A stretch of DNA of 64,000 bases from Achromobacter agilis (GTDB lineage: Bacteria > Pseudomonadota > Gammaproteobacteria > Burkholderiales > Burkholderiaceae_B): assembly GCF_900496965.1 (NCBI RefSeq), contig NZ_UFQB01000001.1, forward strand, positions 372,001-436,000, read 5' to 3'. The position numbers and the translations under genes are program-made. The notes under the pieces were generated by a model that was given only the letters and a program-made list of their open reading frames with translations, searched no databases and was not told the DNA's origin. Numbering within the stretch: the first letter of the stretch is position 1; the number at the start of each line of letters is the position of its first letter. This document shows, one piece after another, positions 1-8,901 of the stretch.

Positions 1-92
1 AACTGCAGGAAGTCGGCGTCGTATTCCAGGTCTTCCCCGCAGGGCAGACGTGAATCGAGTGTATTGAGGATATCGGCGAATTCCATAGTCAT
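1..92 (-). CDS. tssA: TssA-like T6SS protein, N-terminal fragment (runs off the left edge)
   Basis: Only the first 30 codons are inside the window. They read MTMEFADILNTL and then a Pro-Cys-Gly-Glu-Asp-Leu-Glu-Tyr-Asp block followed by a Phe-Leu pair. From memory this is the signature of the ImpA_N domain at the start of TssA, the cap/adaptor that organises assembly of the type VI sheath. Two ATG codons are possible (ending at 92 or 86) and neither has a good Shine-Dalgarno, so the start is uncertain. It is divergent from the vgrG cluster, which supports a T6SS identity. The rest of the gene, and probably a T6SS locus, lies to the left. Confidence 0.7.
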   Translation of the reverse strand, partial: MTMEFADILNTLDSRLPCGEDLEYDADFLQ

Positions 93-604
93 CACTTAAA
101 TGCCTGGGGATGCTGCCTTGATACAACCACTACGCTCCGCGCTGCGTCACGGAAGGGTGCATTCTAGGCATGTCTTTCCGCATGCAACGACAACCTAACA
201 ACTACAGATTTTTCTTACAAACAGCTAACACCCACGTAAACAATTGAACACTTCGCCCCTGCTGCATTGATGTTTTGACATATTTCTTACGGAATCAGGT
301 TCAAGCTCCGCTGCGTGTTACCGAAGCGTAAAAAACACAAAAGCATGTGATAGCGCTTCTCCACCGCTTTGGGGCCTGCCTACAATCGGCGCTCACGCTG
401 GCGGCAGACCGGCGCGCTTCCGATTCAGAGACAGACTTCCCCGGCGCCGGCACGCGCATTACGGCTGTGCCCGTCCTTTGCAAGCGGCTCCATTGCGTGG
501 CCGATCATCCCTATGCAGTCCTCGCGACGCGCCTCGTGCGCCCCCGCGGAAAACCCAGAGCAGCAAGCGCAGCAACAGGCGAATTCTCATAAGGAGACGG
601 TGAG
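93..604. other. AT-rich intergenic region between divergent tssA and vgrG
   Basis: About 510 bases with no convincing gene. Roughly 180-340 is clearly more AT-rich than the surrounding DNA, as expected for a divergent promoter region. A perfect TTGACA sits at 275-280 but I see no good -10 at 16-18 bases on that strand. No sigma-54 -24/-12 element was recognised. Short reading frames here have no recognisable protein character. Confidence 0.6.
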
Positions 605-2992
605 ATGGACCGCAACGTGCCAAGCGAACGCGTCGTCAAGGCGCATACGCCTCTGCCGCCCGAACAACTGAAATTCCGCGGCATGCATGGCGCCGAGAGT
701 CTTTCGCAGCTGTTCGAACTGGAAGTCGAACTGGTCTCGGAGTCCTATTCGCTGGACATGAAATCGCTGCTGGGCAAACCGCTCACGCTCGAGATCGAAA
801 CCTCGGCGGCCACGCCGCGCTACATCAGTGGGCACATCACGCGCTGCGCGCTCGTGGGCCGCGAGAACAATACGTCGCGCTACACCATCTATCGCGCCAC
901 CGTGCGTCCGTGGCTCTGGTACCTGACGCAGACCTCGGACAACAAGATCTTCCAGAACAAGAGCGTGCCCGACGTCATCCGGGACGTGCTGAAGGACTAT
1001 GACTACCCCGTCGAATTCAAGCTCGTGGACAGTTACCGCAGTTGGGAATACTGCGTGCAGTACCAGGAAACCGACTACGCCTTCATCAGCCGGCTGATGG
1101 AGCACGAAGGCATCTACTACTGGTTCAAGCACGACAACGGCAAGCACACGCTGGTCCTGACCGACGACATTACCCAGCATGAACCCATGCCGGACTACGA
1201 GCAGATCCCCTACTACGGACCTGACCGCATCGCCACGCCGCGCGAGGACTATATCGATAAATGGGAAGTCGCCGAGCAGATCACGCCCGGCGCCTTCGCC
1301 ACCACGGACTATCATCCGCTGACGCCCGCCGCCAGCCTGGAGGCGCGCCGCAACAATCCCGGCGCCCATGACCACGGCGACCTGGAGATGTATGAATGGC
1401 AAGGGGGCTACACCAATCCCGACGACGCCGAGCACTACACGCGAGTGCGGCTGGAAGACCTGCAATGCAGGAAGGAGCAGAACAGCGGCTCCTCCAACGC
1501 GCGCGGGCTTGCCCCGGGCCATCTCTTCACCCTGCGCAACCATCCGCGCCAGGCCGAGAACCGCGAGTACCTCGTCGTCAGCACCTACTACAGGATCCGC
1601 GAATCGGGCTATGCCAGCGGCCAGCCCGATCCCGGCAGTTTCGACCTGGAATTCGTCGTACTCCCTTCCAGCACGCAGTTCCGCGCGCCGCGCGTCACGC
1701 CGATCCCCCGCACGCATGGTCCGCAGACCGCCACCGTGGTGGGCAAGCAGGGAGAGGAAATCTGGACGGACAAGATGGGCCGGGTCAAGGTGCAGTTCCA
1801 CTGGGACCGCTACGGCAAGAAAGACGAGAACAGTTCGTGCTGGGTGCGCGTGTCCAGCCCCTGGGCCGGCGGCGGCTTCGGCGGAATCCAGCTGCCGCGT
1901 GTGCGTGACGAGGTGATCGTCGACTTTATCGGCGGCCAGCCCGACCGTCCCATCGTGATCGGCCGGGTGTTCAACGCCAACAACCTGCCGCCCTGGGACC
2001 TGCCCGACAACGCGACGCAGAGCGGCTTCCTGAGCCGTTCCAAGAGCGGCACGCCCGCCACGGCGAACGCGCTCATGTTCGAAGACAAGAGCGGCAGCGA
2101 ACGGATCTGGCTGCATGCCGAGCGCGAGCTCTGCACCGAGGTCGAGGCCAACGAATTCCATTCGACGGACGAGAACCGGACGACCACCATCGGCGACAAC
2201 GACACCACCAAAATCGGCGGCAACCGCGACGTCAAAATCACCGGCACCGATAACCTGAGGGTGGGAAAGCGGCGCGACGTCTTCGTCAAAGGGCACGAGG
2301 AATACACCGTCAAGGCTTCGCGCACGGTCAATGTGAAAGACGGCCTGATGGACGAGAAGTTCGACAACGGCCTGAAGACGACCGTCGCGGCGAAAGGCGA
2401 GGAGCGCGAGATCACGGGGCTGTTCAAGGAAACGCTGAAGAACGGCGAGGAGGTCTACGTGAACGAAGGCGATTCGCTGCATCACGTAAAGACGGGCGCC
2501 CTCACCGAGAAGGCCAAAGGCAAGGTCGAACTGCGCTCCACCGACGCGAACATGGACGTGAAGGCCAAGACCGCGATGCTGGTGCAATCGGAAACGGCCA
2601 ATATGACGGCCAAGTCCAAGGGCGCGATGCATATCGAGTCGGAGTCCGCCACGGCCAAGCTCAAGGCGAACGGCCACATCACCCTGGAGACGCCCGCGGA
2701 CATCGTGCTGGATGCGTCCAACGTCAAGGACCTGTCCAAGAGCAGCTGGCTGCAAGCGACACCCTTTGCCGTCGGCTTGACCTTCGCCAAGGCAGAGTTC
2801 GGCGGATGGCGCGTCGCCTTGTTCCGCACCACCGTCATGCTGAACCTGTCGTTCACCAACTACGCCGTCGTCAGCAACATCGGACAAGTGACCTCGTTCC
2901 GGACCACCGGCCAGGGCTACCAGTTCGATGCGGTCGAGGCAAAAAAGGTCGGCCTGGGCGCGTCGATGGTGGGTCTCTGGAGCATCCTCTGA
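605..2992 (+). CDS. vgrG: Type VI secretion spike protein VgrG (TssI)
   Basis: 795 residues. It forms the trimeric, gp27/gp5-like spike at the tip of the T6SS tube. The first ~370 residues are the gp27-like base. An OB-fold region follows at about 375-465, with the family's typical WTDKMGRVKVQFHWDR stretch. Then come low-complexity beta-helix repeats (about 480-700) rich in Thr-Thr-Ile-Gly and Lys-Val type turns. From about residue 712 there is an unusual hydrophobic, Gly/Phe-rich tail that is not spike-like. AAGGAG lies shortly before the ATG and fixes the start. Genes for a DUF2169 protein, two pentapeptide proteins and a DUF4150 protein follow in the same direction, so this VgrG probably carries their product or uses them for loading. 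Strongly identified; the role of the tail is unknown. Confidence 0.95.
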   Translation: MDRNVPSERVVKAHTPLPPEQLKFRGMHGAESLSQLFELEVELVSESYSLDMKSLLGKPLTLEIETSAATPRYISGHITRCALVGRENNTSRYTIYRATVRPWLWYLTQTSDNKIFQNKSVPDVIRDVLKDYDYPVEFKLVDSYRSWEYCVQYQETDYAFISRLMEHEGIYYWFKHDNGKHTLVLTDDITQHEPMPDYEQIPYYGPDRIATPREDYIDKWEVAEQITPGAFATTDYHPLTPAASLEARRNNPGAHDHGDLEMYEWQGGYTNPDDAEHYTRVRLEDLQCRKEQNSGSSNARGLAPGHLFTLRNHPRQAENREYLVVSTYYRIRESGYASGQPDPGSFDLEFVVLPSSTQFRAPRVTPIPRTHGPQTATVVGKQGEEIWTDKMGRVKVQFHWDRYGKKDENSSCWVRVSSPWAGGGFGGIQLPRVRDEVIVDFIGGQPDRPIVIGRVFNANNLPPWDLPDNATQSGFLSRSKSGTPATANALMFEDKSGSERIWLHAERELCTEVEANEFHSTDENRTTTIGDNDTTKIGGNRDVKITGTDNLRVGKRRDVFVKGHEEYTVKASRTVNVKDGLMDEKFDNGLKTTVAAKGEEREITGLFKETLKNGEEVYVNEGDSLHHVKTGALTEKAKGKVELRSTDANMDVKAKTAMLVQSETANMTAKSKGAMHIESESATAKLKANGHITLETPADIVLDASNVKDLSKSSWLQATPFAVGLTFAKAEFGGWRVALFRTTVMLNLSFTNYAVVSNIGQVTSFRTTGQGYQFDAVEAKKVGLGASMVGLWSIL

Positions 2993-2999
2993 GGCCGCC

Positions 3000-3404
3000 A
3001 TGTCCGACTTCCTGGATGCCTGGCCCGGCTGGGCGAAATGGGTATGGCTAGTACTGCTGCTGTCCCTGGCGCAGGCGGCGTTCATGCTGTGGCGCGAGCG
3101 CCGGCGCCGCGCGGCAGGCCGCAGGGATGCGCAGCGGCAGGCGTCCCTGCGCGCCAGCGGCCTGGCCAGCACGGCGCGTGTCGTCGCAGCGCGGGATACG
3201 CGCCGCCGCATCGGCGATACGCTGTACTTCATCGTCGAACTGGACCTGGAGGTTGCCGCCACCGATGCCACGCCCGCGTTGACGCGCACACTCAGCCTGC
3301 CGCTGTCGCCGCTGCATCTTGCCGACTTCAGCGCCGGCAAAACGATACACGTGCGCGTGGATCCGGCGACGCATGACATCGCCGTGGACCAGGCCACCGG
3401 ATAA
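3000..3404 (+). CDS. Small membrane-anchored hypothetical protein in the vgrG cluster
   Basis: 134 residues. The start is taken as the ATG 8 bases after the vgrG stop; a longer reading would overlap vgrG. Residues ~12-30 form one hydrophobic segment (WVWLVLLLSLAQAAFML), followed by a strongly basic Arg/Ala stretch (about 35-50). A beta-rich C-terminal part then ends in a turn of the V-R-V-D-P-A-T type, loosely like DUF3592-type small envelope proteins. The positive-inside rule would put the C-terminal part in the cytoplasm. It stops 3 bases before the DUF2169 gene, so translation is probably coupled. No function can be assigned; it could be an immunity or loading factor by position only. Confidence 0.8.
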   Translation: MSDFLDAWPGWAKWVWLVLLLSLAQAAFMLWRERRRRAAGRRDAQRQASLRASGLASTARVVAARDTRRRIGDTLYFIVELDLEVAATDATPALTRTLSLPLSPLHLADFSAGKTIHVRVDPATHDIAVDQATG

Positions 3405-3407
3405 GCC

Positions 3408-6029
3408 ATGAAGACCCTCAAGCCGTTCCGCCTGGGCCTGCTCACCCGGCCGTACCGATGGCAACGCCGCGACGTGCTGGGCGTATCGGTATCCGCGCTG
3501 GTCGATATCGCGAAGACGCCCACGCTGCTCATGGATCAGGAGCTGTGGAAGCTGGTAGGCGCCGAAGCCGGCGGCCTTCTGGATCTGGCCACCCCCAAGC
3601 GGCATCCGGAAGTGCTGGTCTCGGGCCACGCCTACCCGCACGATTCCAAGAGCCCCGGCTCTTGCGCCGTGCGCCTGAAGGTCGGCGCGATAGACAAGTC
3701 CCTGCTGGTATTCGGCGACCGCTATTGGCTGGATGGCAGGGCGACCGCCCCTCAGCCCTTTGACCGCATGCGCCTGGACTGGAGCCGCGCCTATGGCGGT
3801 CCGGACGTCGCCGAGAATCCGCTGGGCATCGGCGCCCGGGACGAAACCGTCAACGGCGTGCGCGTGCGCCGCCTGCCCAATATCGAACACCCGCTGCAAC
3901 GCATCCACGATCCGGCGCAGCGCGTGGCGCCGGCGAGCTTTGCGCCCTTGGCCATGGACTGGCCGCAACGGGCGGCGCACTTGGGCCGCGAGTACGGGCA
4001 ACAATGGCTGGAACATGATTTCCCCGGATTCGCGCCGGATATGGATTGGCGCTACTTCAACGCCGCGTCTCCCGACCAATGGGGGCCGGCGAACGCCGAG
4101 CTGGCGGGCGGCGCGGAATATGCATTGTGGAACATGCATCCCGATCATCCCGTGCTGCGGGGCCGGCTGCCCGACTGGCGCGCCCGCTGCTTCGCCAGCC
4201 GCCAGGCGGACGGCGGCGCGCTTGAAGAAATTCCGCTGCGCCTCACCACTGCCTGGTTCTTTCCGGATCACTTGCGAATGGTGCTGATCTGGCATGGCGC
4301 CTTGTCCATCCGAGAAGATGATGCGGCCGACATCCGGCACATCATGCCCGCCATGGAACATGCTGGCCAGGCGCGCGATACTGCCCACTACGAAGCAGTG
4401 GTTCGGCAGCGGCTCGACCCGGAACTTGGCGCCGTCTACGCCCTGCAGGATGCGCAACTCGTGCCGGAGGCAATTTGCGGCGAGCTGCCTCACGTCGATA
4501 TGGACGCCGCGGTCCAGCGTCCTTCGCGCAAGAGAATCCATGCGGGCGCGGCTCGGCGCCATGCCAAGGAACGCGAGTCTTTACTCGCACAAGGCCTGGA
4601 TCCGGACCTATACATGCCTCCCCTGGATCCGCCGCCCGCTTCGCCGAAACTGGCCGACATGCCGCAGACCGTCATGCGCTTGCGGGACGAGCTGGAAGAG
4701 GCCAAGCGCCTTGCCGCCGGCCCCGCCGCGCGCGCGCTGGCCGATCCCAACCTGCCGGTCATGGCCGAAGTGTCCGGCGTAGACATCGACACGCTGCGCA
4801 AGCTGGACGGCGAAGGCGAACTGTCTCCCGGTTTCGATCCCCGCAAGGTAAAGCGGCATCTCGCCGAGTTCGACGCCAGCCCGCACGCGCAGGCCGAACC
4901 CGGCGCCGAAGCCGGCTCGCCGCCCCCCCTTTCACAGACACTCACTCCCCAGGTGCATCAGGCCTACCAGCAGTCTGCGCACCATTTCGCCGCGCCCCCG
5001 CCGATGTCGCCGCTGCGCGCGCAACGCACCCGCCGCAAGCTGGATGCGCGCCTGAAAGGCGATCGGGACTGCAAGGACATGAATCTCACCGGCGCCGATC
5101 TGTCCGGCATGGATCTTTCGGGGGTCAATTTCCAGCGCGCGATCCTGGCCGGCGCCAGGCTCATGGATGCCCGGCTGGACGGCAGCGACCTGACCGATGC
5201 GGTGCTGACCGGCGCCGACCTTACCCGCGCCGGCATGCGCGGCGTCAACCTGACGCGCGCCAACCTGGGCCGAACTCGTTGCGTACAGGCGGACTTTGCG
5301 CAAAGCCAGGTCAAGGAGACGATCTGGGATCATGCGGACTGCGAACGCTGCAGCTTTCTCGGCAGCGCGTGGCGGCTGGGCCGACTGTACCAGGCGCGCC
5401 TGCGCGAATGCGACTTTTCCCGCGCGACATTCGAACAATGGGCCGCCATGAGCGCCACGCTGGCGAACTGCCGCTTCCAGCAGGCGCGGCTCGATCAATG
5501 CGTATTCATGCAAGGCGCGCTTGCCGACGCCGACTTCGCCAACGCGGATCTGGTGCGCGTGAGCTTCATGGACGTGGACTTCTCGGGTCGCTTCAGCCTG
5601 GAAGACGCCAGCCTTGACGGCTGCGCGTTCGCGGGGCGCGTCGAGATCCCAGGCGCCTGCCTGCGCCGCATGCGGTTCAAGCATGGCAGCGCGCGCGGGG
5701 CCGTCCTCAGTGGGGCCGACATGCGCGGCGCCCAGCTGGCCGCGAGCGACTTCTCGGAATGCCGTCTGCAAGACGCAGACCTCACCGGCGTGACGGCTCC
5801 CGATACGCACTTCGTGCGCGCGGATTTCACCGGCGCCCGCCTGCGCAACGCCAACCTGATCAACAGCCTGCTCGGCAAGGCCGTCCTCTTGCACGCCGAT
5901 CTGACCGGCGCCAACCTCTTCCGCGCGGACGTTGCGCAAGCCCAGATGGACGGCAGCACCGGGCTGGGCGACACCTACACCCTGGGCGCCAAGCGCTGGC
6001 CCGCCCGGCAGCGGGAGAATGCCGCGTGA
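3408..6029 (+). CDS. DUF2169 domain protein with C-terminal pentapeptide repeats
   Basis: 873 residues. The N-terminal ~300 residues match my memory of DUF2169 (opening MKTLKPFRLGLLTRPYRW, later the SRAYGGPDVAENPLGIG block). Such genes often sit with vgrG and PAAR-like genes and are suspected T6SS cargo adaptors. Residues ~300-540 are a charged, Pro-rich linker. From about 555 to 855 there are dozens of pentapeptide repeats (A-D/N-L-x-x units such as GADLSGMDLSG), which fold into a right-handed quadrilateral beta-helix. Its stop overlaps the next gene's GTG start by four bases (GTGA). There is no signal peptide or membrane segment, so a cytoplasmic role before firing is likely. Domain calls are firm, function is inferred. 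Confidence 0.88.
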   Translation: MKTLKPFRLGLLTRPYRWQRRDVLGVSVSALVDIAKTPTLLMDQELWKLVGAEAGGLLDLATPKRHPEVLVSGHAYPHDSKSPGSCAVRLKVGAIDKSLLVFGDRYWLDGRATAPQPFDRMRLDWSRAYGGPDVAENPLGIGARDETVNGVRVRRLPNIEHPLQRIHDPAQRVAPASFAPLAMDWPQRAAHLGREYGQQWLEHDFPGFAPDMDWRYFNAASPDQWGPANAELAGGAEYALWNMHPDHPVLRGRLPDWRARCFASRQADGGALEEIPLRLTTAWFFPDHLRMVLIWHGALSIREDDAADIRHIMPAMEHAGQARDTAHYEAVVRQRLDPELGAVYALQDAQLVPEAICGELPHVDMDAAVQRPSRKRIHAGAARRHAKERESLLAQGLDPDLYMPPLDPPPASPKLADMPQTVMRLRDELEEAKRLAAGPAARALADPNLPVMAEVSGVDIDTLRKLDGEGELSPGFDPRKVKRHLAEFDASPHAQAEPGAEAGSPPPLSQTLTPQVHQAYQQSAHHFAAPPPMSPLRAQRTRRKLDARLKGDRDCKDMNLTGADLSGMDLSGVNFQRAILAGARLMDARLDGSDLTDAVLTGADLTRAGMRGVNLTRANLGRTRCVQADFAQSQVKETIWDHADCERCSFLGSAWRLGRLYQARLRECDFSRATFEQWAAMSATLANCRFQQARLDQCVFMQGALADADFANADLVRVSFMDVDFSGRFSLEDASLDGCAFAGRVEIPGACLRRMRFKHGSARGAVLSGADMRGAQLAASDFSECRLQDADLTGVTAPDTHFVRADFTGARLRNANLINSLLGKAVLLHADLTGANLFRADVAQAQMDGSTGLGDTYTLGAKRWPARQRENAA

Positions 6030-7084
6030 ACCTCGACCGCTTGATGGACTGCGTGCAGCATGGCGAACCCATAGAACACGTCAGCCTGGCCGGGGCGGAT
6101 CTCTCCGGCCTGGACCTGGCGGGCGCCTTCTTCAATCATGTGGATTTCGGCGGCGCCAGGATGATCGACAGTCAGTTGCAGGACAGCCAGTTCCTCGGCT
6201 GCGACATGGCGGGCTGGAATGCGACCGGCGCCAACCTGGACATGGCGAGGCTGTTCCGTTGCCGCGCCCCCCGCGCAGTGCTCGATCGCAGCCGGATGCA
6301 TGGCGCCAATTTCATGGAATGCGAGTTGGATGGCGCCAGCCTGGAGCAGGCCTGGCTGAAGGAATCCTCGTTCAACGCCACCTCGTTCGAGGGAGCGTCG
6401 TTACGGAGCGCCCGCCTGGACCGCGTCGTGTTCACAAAAAGCGCATTGGCGGGCGCGGACCTGTCCCAGGCCCAGGTGAGCTTTACGCTGTTTCATCAAC
6501 TGGATCTGCGTAGCTGCGTACTGGCGGGCGCCAATGCGGAAAGCACCATGTTCATCGAATGCGACCTGACCGGCCAGGACTTCGCCTCGCAAGCCTATCC
6601 GCTCTGCCATTTCACGGACTGCAAGCTGGACTCGGCCGATTTCCGCAATGCCGACCTGCGCCAGGCCGGCTTCAAGGGCGCATCGCTGCGCGGCGCGCGC
6701 TTTACCGGCGCGTCCGCCCCGCAGAGCCTGTTCCCCTTGGCCGATCTGAGCGGAGCCGATCTGCAGGGGGGCCGCTTCGACGGCGCCATCTGGGTCGACG
6801 CGACCCTGGACGGCGCGTCGTTGCGCGGCGCCAGCCTGTGCTTGGGCGTATTTCAGCGCGCGCGCTGCGCGGACACCGATTTCCGCGGCGCCAACCTGGC
6901 CGACGCCGATTTCTCGCTGGCCGACCTTGGCCGCGCCGACCTGCGGGACGCAACGTTCATGCGCACGCGTATGCATCGGGCACTGACGCCAGGCGCACAG
7001 TGGACGCAGCGCCACGGCATCATCGAAAACGACGCGCCTTTGCTCGAAGCCGAACTGTGGTCGGCGGGACGCGCAACGGCCTGA
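6026..7084 (+). CDS. Pentapeptide-repeat protein
   Basis: 352 residues from a GTG start that overlaps the previous stop (GTGA). GGGAG at 6013-6017 supports this start; an ATG at 6044 is the alternative. After a short leader almost the whole protein (about 15-330) is pentapeptide repeats (GADLSGLDL, GANLADADFS and similar), predicting a long beta-helix rod. There is no enzymatic domain, signal peptide or membrane segment. Its repeats resemble those at the end of the preceding gene, so the two may have arisen by duplication or may stack. It could be a structural extension of the spike, a chaperone, or cargo; the sequence does not decide. Confidence 0.88.
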   Translation: MNLDRLMDCVQHGEPIEHVSLAGADLSGLDLAGAFFNHVDFGGARMIDSQLQDSQFLGCDMAGWNATGANLDMARLFRCRAPRAVLDRSRMHGANFMECELDGASLEQAWLKESSFNATSFEGASLRSARLDRVVFTKSALAGADLSQAQVSFTLFHQLDLRSCVLAGANAESTMFIECDLTGQDFASQAYPLCHFTDCKLDSADFRNADLRQAGFKGASLRGARFTGASAPQSLFPLADLSGADLQGGRFDGAIWVDATLDGASLRGASLCLGVFQRARCADTDFRGANLADADFSLADLGRADLRDATFMRTRMHRALTPGAQWTQRHGIIENDAPLLEAELWSAGRATA

Positions 7085-7129
7085 CCCGGCGCGGCATCGC
7101 CGCGCCGCCATCGAACAAGGAGGAATGAC

Positions 7130-7513
7130 ATGCTTGCCGTCTGCCAATTGCCCAGCCTGGCCGTGGGATTTCCCGACGTCTGCAAAACGCCCGTGCCGCC
7201 GGTGCCGCATATCGACACGGCGACGTCGTCGATGGGCGTCCCGGTAGTATGGAACGTGTGGCTGATGTGCGCGCCGGTGCACAATCTGGCCACGCCGGTG
7301 CCCGTGACGCTGGGCGATACCGCGGGAGTGGGCGGCGGCGTGATCTCTCAGACCTTCATGGGCCAATCGCGCTATATGACCGGTGCGTACAGCATGCTGG
7401 TGCGCGGCGCGCCCATCGTCCGCATGACCAGCCTGACCCTGCAGAACAACGTCAACGCGCCCGGCTTCAAGGCCTTCTCGTCGCAGCCCGTCATGGTCGT
7501 CATGACCGCATGA
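7130..7513 (+). CDS. PAAR-like protein (DUF4150)
   Basis: 127 residues. The sequence is compact, rich in Pro, Val and Gly, with the pattern PSLAVGFPDVCKTPVPP and later SMLVRGAPIVRMTSLT, which matches my memory of DUF4150, a PAAR-like tip protein that sharpens VgrG. A good AAGGAGG lies 6 bases before the ATG. It is the last gene of the vgrG cluster and stops 15 bases short of the convergent ccsA stop. No C-terminal toxin domain is attached, unlike many PAAR effectors, so cargo must be elsewhere, for example on VgrG or the pentapeptide proteins. Confidence 0.82.
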   Translation: MLAVCQLPSLAVGFPDVCKTPVPPVPHIDTATSSMGVPVVWNVWLMCAPVHNLATPVPVTLGDTAGVGGGVISQTFMGQSRYMTGAYSMLVRGAPIVRMTSLTLQNNVNAPGFKAFSSQPVMVVMTA

Positions 7514-7528
7514 TCGGGCGGCGCCCGG

Positions 7529-8893
7529 CTACAGCTCCCCGTAGGAGTGCAGGCCCGACAGGAACATGTTCACGCCCAGGAAGGCGAAGCCCGTGATCAG
7601 CAGGCCCGTCAGCGCCCAATAGGCCGCCATGGTGCCGCGCAGCCCCTTGATCAGGCGCATGTGCAGCCAGGCCGCATAGTTCAGCCAGACGATCAGCGCC
7701 CAGGTCTCTTTCGGATCCCATTGCCAGTACGCGCCCCACGCGTCGGCCGCCCACAGCGCGCCGAGAATGGTGGCGACCGTGAAGAACGCGAAGCCGACCG
7801 CGATGGCGCGATACATGATGTCATCCAGCACTTCCAGCGACGGCAGCGCCGCGGCGATGCGGCGGCGGCCCAGCAGGATGGCGCCCACGATCACCGCCCC
7901 CACGCCGAAATACAGCATCCAGGTGGCCGACAGGCCATCGGTGCGGAACACCATGGGCTCGGCGCACAGCAGCACGCCCAGCACGAACAGCGGCGCCAGC
8001 TTGGCCCACGATGTGGTCTGCCCGTGCTGCTTGATCAGGTAGGCGAAACCGACCATGGCGGCCAGCGAGAACGTGCCGTAGCCGATGAAGTTGGCCGGCA
8101 CGTGCAGCTTCATCCACCAGCTCTTGAGCGCCGGCACCAGCGGCTGGATCTGCCCCGCATCGCGCGTGAACGAATACCAGAGCAGGAACACGACGGCCGA
8201 CGTCACCACCAGCAGCACGAAGCCGCCCAGGGCGCGCGTGGCGTACTTGCGTTCGTAGTACAGGTAGAACAGCGCCGTGATCAGGGAAAAGAGCACGAAC
8301 ACTTCATACAGGTTGCTGACGGGGATGTGGCCCAGGTCCGGCCCCATCAAGTGCCCCTCGCGCCAGCGCACCAGCAAGCCCGTGCAACCCGCGAACACCG
8401 CGCCCCAGGTCAGCGCCGTGCCGAGCCAGGCGGCGGTGGGGCTGAAGACCCCGATCCAGTAACACACCATGGCCAGCGCGAACAGCGCGCACATCCAGAG
8501 AATGGCGGATTGCGAAGAGAACAGGTATTTCAGGAAGAACACCTGCTCGGCGCGGGCCAGGTCGTTGCCATACAGCACCAGGGCCAGCCCGGCCGCGATG
8601 GCACAGGCCACCATCAGATGGCGCAACGGGCGCCACAGCCAGCCCATCCAGGCCAGCGCCGGCACGGTGCCGCAGAGGATGATCTTTTCGTAGTAATCCA
8701 TCGCGCCGCTGTAGCGGGTCAGCGCGAAGGCGGCGCCCACCGCCAGCAGCAGGAAGAAGACGATATCGGTCCAGTCGGGCTTGCCGCGCTGCGCGCGGCC
8801 GTCGCCGGTTTCGGACAGGCTGTCCTGCCAGAGCAGGTCGGGCGGCGCGGTCAGCGTTTCCGGCGTCGAGGGATGCGTGGTGGTCGTGGACAT
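7529..8893 (-). CDS. ccsA: System II cytochrome c biogenesis protein CcsA/ResC (WWD family)
   Basis: 454 residues with many membrane segments. At about 384-400 lies the WWD haem-handling motif (WGAYWQWDPKETW), the hallmark of the protein that moves haem to the outer membrane face and ligates it to apocytochromes. Naming is confusing: some databases call this family CcsB, while the Bordetella literature calls the WWD protein CcsA. It starts 8 bases after the stop of the ResB-like gene, so the two form an operon. The ~50-residue N-terminal extension before the first helix is hydrophilic. Substrates would include the cytochrome c4 encoded just upstream. Confidence 0.93.
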   Translation of the reverse strand: MSTTTTHPSTPETLTAPPDLLWQDSLSETGDGRAQRGKPDWTDIVFFLLLAVGAAFALTRYSGAMDYYEKIILCGTVPALAWMGWLWRPLRHLMVACAIAAGLALVLYGNDLARAEQVFFLKYLFSSQSAILWMCALFALAMVCYWIGVFSPTAAWLGTALTWGAVFAGCTGLLVRWREGHLMGPDLGHIPVSNLYEVFVLFSLITALFYLYYERKYATRALGGFVLLVVTSAVVFLLWYSFTRDAGQIQPLVPALKSWWMKLHVPANFIGYGTFSLAAMVGFAYLIKQHGQTTSWAKLAPLFVLGVLLCAEPMVFRTDGLSATWMLYFGVGAVIVGAILLGRRRIAAALPSLEVLDDIMYRAIAVGFAFFTVATILGALWAADAWGAYWQWDPKETWALIVWLNYAAWLHMRLIKGLRGTMAAYWALTGLLITGFAFLGVNMFLSGLHSYGEL

Positions 8894-8901
8894 AGGGAAC
8901 C

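Noticed and set aside
275..280. Perfect TTGACA as a vgrG promoter
   Set aside because: No acceptable -10 at 16-18 bases downstream and more than 300 bases from the gene.
587..3532. 981-residue open frame antisense to vgrG
   Set aside because: High-GC shadow: low-complexity, Arg/Ala/Val/His-rich product with no recognisable fold, while the plus strand encodes an unmistakable VgrG with a good ribosome site.
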